Part shown: piece after piece, positions 1 to 7,196 of the stretch | Layout of the letters: each line of letters opens with the position of its first letter | Numbering within the stretch: the stretch's first letter is position 1 | Source: a virus | Reading direction: 5' to 3' (one strand) | DNA length: 22,183 nucleotides | IMG/VR virus record: IMGVR_UViG_3300020205_000619 | Coordinates: 1 to 22,183 of that record | Translations under genes and position numbers: made by a program | Notes under the pieces: generated by a model | Told to the model about the DNA's origin: nothing | The model's database searches: none | The model's input: only the letters and a program-made list of their open reading frames with translations

Positions 1-66
1 AGTACTACAGGATCAGGAGATAAAAATGGAGTAGGAGTGAATGCCATACAATATTTATCGAAATAA
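1..66 (+). CDS. Possible C-terminal end of an unidentified plus-strand gene (partial)
   Basis: Frame 1 is open from the window edge for 21 codons and ends at TAA (64-66); the other two plus frames stop early. The tail (S-T-T-G-S-G-D-K-N-G-V-G-V-N...) is too short to identify. A terminator with a T-run on this strand follows 30 bases later, which fits a gene converging on gp19. The competing reading is a minus-strand start at 47 (Met-Ala-Phe-Thr-Pro-Thr-Pro...), also open to the edge and preceded by a late-promoter-like GATAAATA at 52-59. The sequence to the left is needed to choose between them. Confidence 0.35.
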   Translation, partial: STTGSGDKNGVGVNAIQYLSK

Positions 67-95
67 TAATCTGAGCATTTAATGATCAGAGGTTA

Positions 96-119
96 AAAAA
101 CCCACCGAAGTGGGTTTTT
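96..119. terminator. Rho-independent terminator after gp19, probably bidirectional
   Basis: A perfect 10-bp stem (96-105 with 110-119) has a four-base loop. On the minus strand the loop reads TTCG, the very stable tetraloop, and the stem ends in a run of six T. It begins directly after the gp19 stop codon, so it should end the gp18-gp19 late transcript. The plus strand also ends in a T-run, so it could stop a transcript arriving from the left. Confidence 0.9.
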
Positions 120-120
120 A

Positions 121-747
121 TTAAACTCTTGCGCCTGCGCCAGTAGCGGCTGTACCTTGTAAGCGTCCAGTTGGTGCTGCTGCACCGCCTAGTGTTTGAA
201 TACAGTTGTCTGGTTGGATAGTCAAGTCAATTGTCAAAATATCTTGAGCACCGTAGCCAAGTGCATTGTAGTTAGTTTGCGTAATATAGCAACCATAACA
301 TTCCCAAGTCTCTAAGACTGCTGGAGTATGTGTGCCGTTGCCGCCATCTAACATTTCAATACGCATCAAGAACTTGTAGTCGCCGCCTGCTGCTGCTGAA
401 CTTTGTTCAAAGAAGTCAAATTGCTTTTGCATCTGTTCGCCAACTAGTTTACTGACTGAGCCAGTAACATCGTCACGTAACTTAACACTGAATGTATTCC
501 ATTTTGGACGACCTGCATAGTGGATAGTTGAATTATACACCATGATTGTTTGGTCATCAAACTGCACGTTGGGACGAGCAGCTTCACTTACTTGTTTGGT
601 CAGTTCAGTTGTAGGAGTGCTAACACCAAAGTTTTCAAACATGATACGAAATCTGTATTTGAGCTTTGGCATCAACATGCCTTGTGAGCTAGCACTTTGG
701 TCAGATGCTAGCGGAACTGTAAATTTAGATAAACTTGCGATTGCCAT
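121..747 (-). CDS. gp19: Tail tube monomer, T4 gp19 family
   Basis: This gene encodes the subunit of the inner tail tube, which stacks as hexameric rings inside the contractile sheath and conducts DNA. The 208-residue product has the length and sequence character of cyanophage gp19: an N-terminal segment with KLKYRFRIMFENFG at about 28-41, a central VYNSTIHYAGRPKWNTFSV stretch at about 70-88, and a C-terminal WECYGCYI...LGYGAQDILTIDLTI stretch. The start is ATG with CGGAG a few bases upstream. It lies 19 bases after the gp18 stop with no promoter between, so the two are almost certainly co-transcribed, in the usual T4 order sheath then tube. A terminator follows directly. Confidence 0.95.
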   Translation of the reverse strand: MAIASLSKFTVPLASDQSASSQGMLMPKLKYRFRIMFENFGVSTPTTELTKQVSEAARPNVQFDDQTIMVYNSTIHYAGRPKWNTFSVKLRDDVTGSVSKLVGEQMQKQFDFFEQSSAAAGGDYKFLMRIEMLDGGNGTHTPAVLETWECYGCYITQTNYNALGYGAQDILTIDLTIQPDNCIQTLGGAAAPTGRLQGTAATGAGARV

Positions 748-766
748 TTGTTATGCTCCGTTAATT

Positions 767-3760
767 TTAACCTAGTGCCTTGATTTCACCAGTGTTCTTC
801 AAGCGTAGTGGAATGTAAATAAATTCCACAGCTTTCACTGGCTCAATAGCAACGTCTAAGTATAGTTCGTTACGATCTATTCTTGCAGGTGTATTATTGC
901 TATTGTCACAAACTACAATGTAGTCATACAATGCACGTTGACCTACTAGCTCTAACAATAGGCTTTCTGCCGCACCTTTAATCTCATCTCGTGTAATCTT
1001 GTCATTTGGTTCAAACACATAAGGTTTGGCCAACTGTGCAAATTGACGACGTAGATAAATTACTAAGCGTGCCACGTTAATGCGATCCAATGCACTTGCG
1101 TTTCTTGCGCGAGTTAATTGTCCGTAGTTAACTAAACCTGTTCCAGTAATGAATGTTAATGGGTTAACCTTAACACTTTGTAATGTATCACGCTGTCCGG
1201 TATTCAATGCTACTGATTGGAATTCACCTTCGCTGGTAATATAACCAACTGCCGTTGCGTTGGTAATGCCACCACGGCGTGTTCCAGCCGGAGCAAACCA
1301 CGGATAGCTAACTTGGTCACTTAGAGCGATTGTGCGCAACATCATGTGGCTCGGAGGAACAGCAATGTTGTTACCAATGTTGTCACTTGTGTAGCCCCAT
1401 GGATAGAATACACCCATGTATTCGTCAAAACTTACTAAGCCGTCATCGTTATCTTCTAACGCACCTGCTGTATTAAATCCCCAGTTGCTTAATGTAGTGG
1501 CATCTGGTGTTAAACGTGGTGGAGTATCACCTACGATGAATGCTGTTAAACCACGGTCGTAGTTTAAGCTAATCATCTCGCCAATTAGTTCTGGATATCC
1601 AGGAGTAGCCATCAAGTTAAATATGCGACTTTCTTCGTCACGGATTTGTTGGTTGCTGTTAACCAGAGCTTGTAACTTCTGAACAACAACTTTACGCTGT
1701 GCCTTATGACCAAATGTTCCTGCACCATTTTCTTGGTTAGCAGCTTCGCTAACCCAACGGTGTGGATAATAGTCAGTCATTAACTCTGTACCGTCTTCGA
1801 ATCTAAGATTCAGTCCAGTTGTGTCAACGTAGTTTTGAACAAAACGCTTAACGTTAAATCCACTGCGGCGTAGGTTCCATAACAACATACCTTGTGGATA
1901 TAATGCAGGATCTGGAGCATCTGCGTCAACATAATCACTTACTAGCAATTCGCTAATAGGGCTTGCATCTTCGCCAGCGCCATCGCCTACTGAGGTCCAT
2001 CTTGCATCGCGGAACAGTACTCCGTCTTCTGATGTTTGATCACTGTTGTCAACCAGTACCCATTTAGTATCAATGTACTTGTGAATTCTTGGGAAGTTTT
2101 CCAAGTCGCTAGTATCAATCCAAAGATCGTTTGCAGCAAGTGCTTGGCCAGCGTTGTTTAAAACAGGCTTGGTTGCGCCAACAATTGGGCCTGCAGAGTC
2201 TGTTGATGGAAACTCTGTTTTGTAGCCAGTCCACTTGCTGCCGTCATGGACCATGATATCAATTTCGTCGATAATTGTGTTATACCATAAACGCCCGTCA
2301 GCTGGAATGTTTGTTGGAGCCATGTTATCAATAAATGCTACAGTATCTGTACCGCCAACAATCAATGCTGTCCATAATGATCCAGTTACACTTGCAGCTC
2401 CAAAGAAATTAGTAACAAACGTTCCGGCGCCGTTTTCTATTAAAGAAATTTCGCCGCCTTGCTTGTGTGTAATTACAACTTTTGAAGCAACAACTTCAGC
2501 AGTAATATTAGCCAACGTAGCTGCATTGATAGCAGTGGCAACAATTTCAGCATCAGCTGCTGCATTTCCAGCACCTCCAGCTAAAGCTGGTACAGTCACA
2601 ATTTTATAGTCAGCAGGTGCCCAAACTGACGCTACATAACCGCCAATTTCTGATTCGCCTGCTTGCGATTCTGCAATTTTAAAAGTCTTAGAACCTGATG
2701 TATATGAAGCCGCGGTTTGTGTTAGCTTTGTTACACCACTTGCATTACGTGCAAAAATCTTAAATACTGCTTCGATAGGGGCCGCAGCAGATGAATTATA
2801 TTTTACATATGTTGCTCCGGTAGCTAAATTCAAGCCGCCGCCGACTGGGTCTAGTGCATTTAATGCTGCTGCACCGCTGGCCTGCATTGGTGAATATTGA
2901 TATGTCCAAGATCCTGTTGTCGCGCTGTACTTTTTAACAAAGTAATTAGCACCTACATTAGGAGTGGTTGTTTTAATCCATACGCTACCTGTAGTAGCAC
3001 TTGTTGACTTCCACTGAGGAACTTGTGTGTGCGAGCTAATTGCTATTGCACGGTTGGCACTAAGTGCTAGCCAGTCTGCACTGCCAACTACAAGCCAGCC
3101 ATCAGCGGTTGCAGATTTATACCAAACAACTGCGTCTGGTTGTGCTGGGCCGTTAGCTGCCAATGCGGCTGCTAAACAAACAACAGCATAATCGCCAACT
3201 GCTCCGATAGATCCCTTAGGTGTAAAATCTTGTCCTGCAAAATCTACAACTTTAGTTCCTTCGTAGATTACCGTTGGCACTTTGTTAGTGAACTTCTTTG
3301 TAGTGGCATTCCATTCAAAAATACCAAATGTTGTGCTTGAAACATCAAACCAGTATGTGCCGTCAGCTGGATCACCGTTGGGTGCTGTAGCTGTTGGGTC
3401 CAACTGTGCTAGGTCACAATCTGCACGAACAACGTAAGCGCGATTACTAACACCTAGCAAACTGTAGGCAGCTTGTAGTCCATATTCATTCTGTTCACCA
3501 GCATGGATAGGGTTGTTGTTTGCGTCAGTTTTAAATATTGGTGTACCAAATGTATCGCCGAGATCTTTCTGGCTAGTCATTAGGTATACTTGGCCAGCGT
3601 TGGCAGCTAGTGTGCCTGGTGCTGTTCCTGTTGCCGCGCTGTTTAATTTATTTTCAGCGGTAGCAATAACGATGAGTGGGACTGTGCCAGGTGCAGCCGG
3701 TGTGTAGAAACTTTCGTCTATTACGCTAACACTTACGCCTGGTGAACTTAATTGAGCCAT
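767..3760 (-). CDS. gp18: Contractile tail sheath protein, T4 gp18 family, with a very large insertion
   Basis: The tail sheath subunit polymerises around the tube and contracts to drive infection. The N-terminus (AQLSSPGVSVSVIDES, then the SRNR-like SVSNRAYVVRAD region near 103-113) and the C-terminal third (about 605-997, with YPWFAPAGTRRGGITN, NVARLVIYLRRQF and the KAVEFIYIPLRLKNTGEI end) are typical of T4-type sheaths. At 997 residues it is far longer than T4 gp18 (659); the excess lies at about 130-590 and holds several similar W-rich beta-type repeats. The start is supported by GGAG upstream and an exact TATAAATA late promoter about 33 bases from the ATG. gp19 follows 19 bases downstream. 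Confidence 0.95.
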   Translation of the reverse strand: MAQLSSPGVSVSVIDESFYTPAAPGTVPLIVIATAENKLNSAATGTAPGTLAANAGQVYLMTSQKDLGDTFGTPIFKTDANNNPIHAGEQNEYGLQAAYSLLGVSNRAYVVRADCDLAQLDPTATAPNGDPADGTYWFDVSSTTFGIFEWNATTKKFTNKVPTVIYEGTKVVDFAGQDFTPKGSIGAVGDYAVVCLAAALAANGPAQPDAVVWYKSATADGWLVVGSADWLALSANRAIAISSHTQVPQWKSTSATTGSVWIKTTTPNVGANYFVKKYSATTGSWTYQYSPMQASGAAALNALDPVGGGLNLATGATYVKYNSSAAAPIEAVFKIFARNASGVTKLTQTAASYTSGSKTFKIAESQAGESEIGGYVASVWAPADYKIVTVPALAGGAGNAAADAEIVATAINAATLANITAEVVASKVVITHKQGGEISLIENGAGTFVTNFFGAASVTGSLWTALIVGGTDTVAFIDNMAPTNIPADGRLWYNTIIDEIDIMVHDGSKWTGYKTEFPSTDSAGPIVGATKPVLNNAGQALAANDLWIDTSDLENFPRIHKYIDTKWVLVDNSDQTSEDGVLFRDARWTSVGDGAGEDASPISELLVSDYVDADAPDPALYPQGMLLWNLRRSGFNVKRFVQNYVDTTGLNLRFEDGTELMTDYYPHRWVSEAANQENGAGTFGHKAQRKVVVQKLQALVNSNQQIRDEESRIFNLMATPGYPELIGEMISLNYDRGLTAFIVGDTPPRLTPDATTLSNWGFNTAGALEDNDDGLVSFDEYMGVFYPWGYTSDNIGNNIAVPPSHMMLRTIALSDQVSYPWFAPAGTRRGGITNATAVGYITSEGEFQSVALNTGQRDTLQSVKVNPLTFITGTGLVNYGQLTRARNASALDRINVARLVIYLRRQFAQLAKPYVFEPNDKITRDEIKGAAESLLLELVGQRALYDYIVVCDNSNNTPARIDRNELYLDVAIEPVKAVEFIYIPLRLKNTGEIKALG
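1991..3364 (-). other. Insertion region of gp18 with about four divergent internal repeats
   Basis: This region covers residues about 133-590 of the sheath. Four units share a pattern of Gly/Asp, x, x, Trp, aromatic or Ile, Asp/Asn/Lys, Thr/Val, then a Tyr/Phe/His-rich strand, then a closing Trp or Phe: residues 133-157 (TYWFDV...FEWN), 257-285 (SVWIKT...SW), 488-510 (RLWYNT...SKW) and 544-567 (DLWIDT...TKW). A weaker copy is VVWYKSATADGW at 211-222. They look like small beta domains on the outside of the sheath. The pattern is seen by eye; the fold is inference. Confidence 0.55.
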
Positions 3761-3792
3761 TTGTTAATCTCCATGAATACTATTCCTAATTG

Positions 3793-3800
3793 TATTTATA
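3793..3800 (-). promoter_or_regulatory. T4-type late promoter for gp18-gp19
   Basis: The minus strand reads TATAAATA, an exact match to the T4 late-promoter consensus recognised by gp55/gp33 with the sliding clamp. It lies about 33 bases upstream of the gp18 ATG, giving a leader long enough for the GGAG ribosome site. Confidence 0.8.
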
Positions 3801-3852
3801 GTATTTTGGCTTTTTGGAGTTAATATAGCCCCTTAAAAAGGGATCGAAAAGG

Positions 3853-3860
3853 TGTAAATA
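3853..3860 (+). promoter_or_regulatory. Late-promoter-like motif directly upstream of the HNH-like gene
   Basis: TGTAAATA differs from TATAAATA at one position and ends five bases before the ATG at 3866. If used, transcription would begin at or within a base or two of the start codon. An AAAAGGTG stretch just upstream could instead act as a weak ribosome site for a longer transcript. Confidence 0.4.
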
Positions 3861-3865
3861 TAAGC

Positions 3866-4201
3866 ATGAGACCTTTATGCACCTGTGGACACCGGCCAGC
3901 GGCAGTGAATTACCGTAAAAATGGCAAGACTTACTATAGAAGTTTGTGCGAAGCTTGCTTGAAGGGCGGCTTGTTTGCCAGTGTGCCTAGATGGTATCGG
4001 GCTGGCTACAAAATGAAAAACACCTGCGACAAATGCGGATTTAAGAGTCCACATAAGGAGGTGTTTGATGTATTTCATGTAGACGGCGATTTGAACAACT
4101 GCCGTCCTGTTAATTTAAAAACAGTTTGTTCTAATTGTTCACGAGTCCTGCATAAAGAGGGTGTTCGTTGGCGGCAAGGGGATCTTGTACCAGATCTTTA
4201 A
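3866..4201 (+). CDS. Small zinc-binding HNH-like nuclease-fold protein
   Basis: This 111-residue basic protein has two Cys clusters. The N-terminal part has C5-x-C7 and C28-x-x-C31. The C-terminal part has C54-x-x-C57, then H71-V-D73-G-D-L-N-N, N83-L, and C88-x-x-C91. The order CxxC, H-x-D-G, N-L, CxxC is that of zinc-stapled HNH (beta-beta-alpha-metal) domains, including endonuclease VII-like proteins, so a DNA-binding or nicking role is likely. Small conserved proteins of this kind occur in cyanophages, but I cannot assign an exact function. It is the only plus-strand gene between gp13 and gp19, and its last 71 bases overlap the end of the convergent kinase gene. Whether it is a free-standing homing nuclease or a phage-specific factor is open. 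Confidence 0.7.
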   Translation: MRPLCTCGHRPAAVNYRKNGKTYYRSLCEACLKGGLFASVPRWYRAGYKMKNTCDKCGFKSPHKEVFDVFHVDGDLNNCRPVNLKTVCSNCSRVLHKEGVRWRQGDLVPDL

Positions 4202-4814
4202 CCTGTGCAAACAAGTCGTCGATAGTTCCATTATTGTCCATAACAGCATCAAACTTGGTTCCAACCCACGCAGTTTCACTAGCGTGTATGCCCATTTTTT
4301 TAAGTTTGTCTTGGCTAATACTCCAAGTGGAGTTTCCGTTAGGACCGTGATTGACGCTGATTGCAGCCTCGTACCATTCAGGCTCTGGACCTCGAACTAC
4401 ACGAACAACAATTCCGCCAGCATCTTTAATTGATTTAATTTCATTAGGAAACCTACAGTCGCTAATAACAATGTCGTCAGTACTATTACGGAGTTTATTT
4501 TCTAGACTAGCAATCCAGATATCGTCATGGAATGCTCTTCGACATACTTCTGTACCCCAGTATTGTAACACCCAACGTGGAGTAAGATTAGGCATGTTTA
4601 AGCGTTCTGCCCACCAGGGATCCACTTGTTCACGCCACTCACGGGCTTGTTTTGTGCGGCCTTCCAGCATGGTTCTGTCCCAACCAAACACTTGGGCCAC
4701 AGCATCTTTTAAGCTGTTGGCAAAACTTTCTCGCCGAAATCCGTGAAAGTTAGTTAGATAATCGGCAATAGTGTCTTTGCCTGAACCGATAAAACCGCAT
4801 ACACCTATAATCAT
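4131..4814 (-). CDS. Deoxynucleoside monophosphate kinase, T4 gp1 family
   Basis: This enzyme phosphorylates dNMPs released from host DNA or made by phage enzymes to dNDPs for DNA replication. The product is 227 residues (T4 gp1 is 241). It has an N-terminal P-loop, GFIGSGKDT at 7-15, and the downstream DCRFPNEI motif of this family at about 139-146. The start is well set: ATG with AAGGAG five bases upstream and a strong sigma70-type promoter before it. This suggests early expression by host polymerase, unlike the late structural genes on either side. Its 3' end overlaps the HNH-like gene on the other strand by 71 bases, so the last 23 or so codons are constrained on both strands. Confidence 0.9.
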   Translation of the reverse strand: MIIGVCGFIGSGKDTIADYLTNFHGFRRESFANSLKDAVAQVFGWDRTMLEGRTKQAREWREQVDPWWAERLNMPNLTPRWVLQYWGTEVCRRAFHDDIWIASLENKLRNSTDDIVISDCRFPNEIKSIKDAGGIVVRVVRGPEPEWYEAAISVNHGPNGNSTWSISQDKLKKMGIHASETAWVGTKFDAVMDNNGTIDDLFAQVKDLVQDPLAANEHPLYAGLVNN

Positions 4815-4835
4815 AGCGTCTCCTTAGATAACGCT

Positions 4836-4864
4836 AGTATATAACAGTTTTATTACAAGGTCAA
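4836..4864 (-). promoter_or_regulatory. Sigma70-type early promoter of the dNMP kinase gene
   Basis: On the minus strand, TTGACC (4859-4864) and TATACT (4836-4841) are separated by exactly 17 bases, very close to the bacterial consensus. It sits in the 56-base gap between the gp13 stop and the kinase ATG and should allow expression independent of the late genes. Confidence 0.8.
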
Positions 4865-4870
4865 GACTTT

Positions 4871-5656
4871 TTAGCCAATAACAAAGGTCATTGGAGTTCC
4901 GCCTGGTACTAATTCTACCAATTCTTTATCTAATGCCGCTAGTTCTTCCTTGCCGGCAGCTAGTAGTGCTGTACCGTTAAGTGTTATTGGACTACCAGGT
5001 CCTGCAATACTACCAAATTTACTACGAGCTTCTCCTAGGATTGTTTTGCAAACTGCCAGAGTATAATCTCGTAACCATTGCTTAGAATATATGTCTTGAA
5101 GCAAGACAAAATCGGGTCGATAATTATGGCAACGAATTAAAATCTGTTCGCCCTGAGCAAATGGCCGTTGTAGTATTGTTAAAACATGGCTAGTAGGTTT
5201 CCACTTAAATTCAATGTAACTACCAAACATTTTGCCCACTAGTTTTTGATAACCAGCAAACATTTCGTATGTTGCCAAACCGCCCATCATACTTCCGCTT
5301 AACAAGTAGCTGTTTGTATAGGCCAAATTAAACGGTTCAAATAACGTACCTCCAGCACCGTTGCCGCTACGAGAGCCGATTGCCCGTCTAAAAATGCTTT
5401 GAACTTCGATTACTTCGTCTGGCAGTCTATATTCATTTTGATCTTGTACGAGTTCAAGGAACATATAACTTTCTTCTACACTGTTACTGCTACGCTGGCG
5501 AAAGCGATTTATTGCACGGTCCAGCGCAGTTTCGTAGTGTTTAGGGTCAAGCTCTACATCAACCATGCCATCTCCCAGCATGTCTCGCACGTAGTCAAAC
5601 ACTTTATTACGTTCTAAAAGAGACGTTGATTCGTTAGTAGTAGGTAAGGCATCCAT
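4871..5656 (-). CDS. gp13: Neck (head-completion) protein, T4 gp13 family
   Basis: This is a neck protein that sits below the portal and, with gp14, forms the surface to which the tail attaches. The sequence matches cyanophage gp13 in character: DMLGDGMVDVELDPKHYETA and RAINRFRQRSSNSVEES near the N-terminus, YRLPDEVIEVQSIFRR, GGLATYEMFAGYQKLVGKMF in the middle, and YRPDFVLLQDIYSKQWLRDY towards the end. I place the start at 5656 (Met-Asp-Ala-Leu...), because AGGAG lies eight bases upstream of that ATG. An in-frame ATG at 5674 overlaps a late-promoter-like motif and has no ribosome site. The predicted product is 261 residues. It is divergent from gp14, whereas the two are normally tandem. Confidence 0.92.
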   Translation of the reverse strand: MDALPTTNESTSLLERNKVFDYVRDMLGDGMVDVELDPKHYETALDRAINRFRQRSSNSVEESYMFLELVQDQNEYRLPDEVIEVQSIFRRAIGSRSGNGAGGTLFEPFNLAYTNSYLLSGSMMGGLATYEMFAGYQKLVGKMFGSYIEFKWKPTSHVLTILQRPFAQGEQILIRCHNYRPDFVLLQDIYSKQWLRDYTLAVCKTILGEARSKFGSIAGPGSPITLNGTALLAAGKEELAALDKELVELVPGGTPMTFVIG

Positions 5657-5673
5657 ATTTTGTTCTCCTAACA

Positions 5674-5681
5674 TATTTAGC
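5674..5681 (-). promoter_or_regulatory. Late-promoter-like motif for gp13
   Basis: The minus strand reads GCTAAATA, a common variant of the T4 late promoter, 17 bases before the chosen gp13 ATG. AGGAG lies between promoter and start, the normal arrangement. Confidence 0.55.
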
Positions 5682-5685
5682 TAGC

Positions 5686-5693
5686 GATAAATA
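5686..5693 (+). promoter_or_regulatory. Late-promoter-like motif for gp14
   Basis: GATAAATA ends four bases before the gp14 ATG at 5698. It lies back to back with the gp13 motif, so about 20 bases would drive both neck genes. No Shine-Dalgarno sequence precedes the ATG, so the message may be leaderless or nearly so. Confidence 0.55.
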
Positions 5694-5697
5694 TCAT

Positions 5698-7196
5698 ATG
5701 CCAAGACTATCTCTATATAAGCCAAATCCCGGACAAGATTATAAGTTTCTAGACCGGCAAATTTCCGAAATGTTTCAAGCGGGCGGAACTGACATCTACT
5801 TGCACAAGTACCTCGGTCCTAAAATTGCCAGTGAAGGTACTGCTGATCAGCCTATCTACGATGCTGTGAAAGAAACGAATATACAAGATTTGTTGTTCCT
5901 TGAAAACAGAGATCGCAAGTACGAATCTGAAATTTACAGGATGCGCACCATATACGCTGTCCAACAAACTGACTGGAATTTAAGCCAATTTGGCTTGTTT
6001 ATTGATAACGATACTATTAATATCAGTGTTCACATTAATGATATTATCAAAACAATAGGTAGAAAACCCTTGTCCGGCGATGTATTTGAATTGCCGCATT
6101 TGAAAGATCTATTTGCATTAAATGATCTAAGTGTGGGCATGCCTAGGTACTATGTTATCGAAGATGTAACTTTAGAAAGCGGTGGTTATAGCGTCACATG
6201 GTACCCTCATTTATACAGATTAAAGTGCAAACGTATCTTAGATTCTCAACAATTTGCCGACATATTAGACAAGCCAGCTACAGATGCTGATGGCAATCCA
6301 ATGGTTGACAGCAATGGAAATACCACAACATCTTTGAGAGATTTACTAAGTGTCCACAACAAAGAACTAGCAATTAACGATGCAATATTACAACAAGCTG
6401 AAGTAGATGCTCCTAAAAGTGGCTACGAGACTCGACAATTTTACACAATGGCTGTTGACCCGCTTACTGGCAAACCGTTATTACAAACTGTAGATGAAAC
6501 TGAATTAGATGCCACCAATACTTCTTACAATGCCAGTGCTACAGTAAATCGACCACTCCGCACTGGCTATGCTGGATACTTAGTTGGCGATGGATTTCCG
6601 TCAAATGTCAGCGATCCTGCTATGTTTGGGCACGGAATAAATTTCCTCCAAGTGCTGGACAGGATGATTATTTTTTAAGAACAGATTTTTTACCTAACAG
6701 ATTATTTAGGTTTGATACTGGCAGATGGATTAAAGTTGAAGATGCTGTGCGAATGAATATGACTAACGACGATTCTAGAAATACGCAAAAAACTGGATTT
6801 ATCAACAATACCGATTATATCTATAACAATATTATTATTTCGGATCAGATTGTGTTGGCAGTGGATCAATTTGTTATAGACACTGACATAGAATATATTC
6901 CAGCAAATATCAACTTTGCAGAATTGTATGTCGAGTTTAAACAATCAATTTTACAATTTGGTTTGCCAGTGGAAGTTATTTCAGCTAATCCGTTAGTTGC
7001 GTATGCTAACATTCTTAGTAATAACAACGGTAAAATTAGAATTACATTGCCACTGATAAACAATGCACAACAAAAAATACAAACAAGCGGAATATGGCGT
7101 GTCAGTTTATGTCGTAATAGAGAAGCTGTAAGACAAAGTCTCAGCAAGGCTCTGCGACCCGGTAATGGCAGGCCAACTTTAGAGGCAGATGTATAA
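5698..7196 (+). CDS. gp14: Neck protein, T4 gp14 family, in two frames joined by a -1 frameshift
   Basis: This is the neck protein that works with gp13 in head-tail joining. The first part (5698-6645) has gp14 hallmarks: MPRLSLYKPN, ISEMFQAGGTDIYLHKYLGP, LLFLENRDRKYESE, LSQFGLFI and ELPHLKDLF. Read straight on, it stops at 6678 after a non-family tail. The -1 frame from 6645 continues PPSAGQDDYFLRTDFLPNRL, then RWIKVEDAVRMNMT and a C-terminal RQSLSKALRP, as expected of cyanophage gp14, and ends at TAA 7194-7196. The joined product would be 499 residues. The switch point coincides with AAATTTC at 6639-6645. It is either programmed frameshifting or a lost C (mutation or assembly error). The stop overlaps the gp15 start by one base (TAATG). 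Confidence 0.85.
6639..6645 (+). promoter_or_regulatory. Candidate -1 ribosomal slippery site (A AAT TTC) in gp14
   Basis: In the gp14 reading frame the codons are ATA AAT TTC, giving X-XXY-YYZ = A-AAT-TTC. Slipping back one base lets both tRNAs re-pair on AAA and TTT, and the next codon becomes CCT, entering the frame that encodes the expected gp14 C-terminal part. A small hairpin (TCCT-CCA with TGG-AGGA, 6644-6664) lies too close to be a classical stimulator. A simple one-base deletion gives the same picture. Confidence 0.45.

Noticed and set aside
2235-2609. Plus-strand open frame of 124 codons inside gp18
   Set aside because: It is a shadow of the Ala-rich sheath insertion, with no ribosome site or recognisable protein character.
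3830-3842. Small CCCTT-AAA-AAGGG hairpin upstream of the HNH-like gene as a terminator
   Set aside because: The stem is only five base pairs with a three-base loop and no T-run on either strand.
5657-5674. Upstream start for gp13 adding six residues
   Set aside because: That ATG overlaps a late-promoter-like motif and lacks a ribosome site, while AGGAG is correctly placed for the ATG at 5656.
6747-7196. A separate small gene between gp14 and gp15
   Set aside because: Its frame extends upstream to 6645 with gp14-type sequence, so it is the C-terminal part of gp14 rather than an independent gene.
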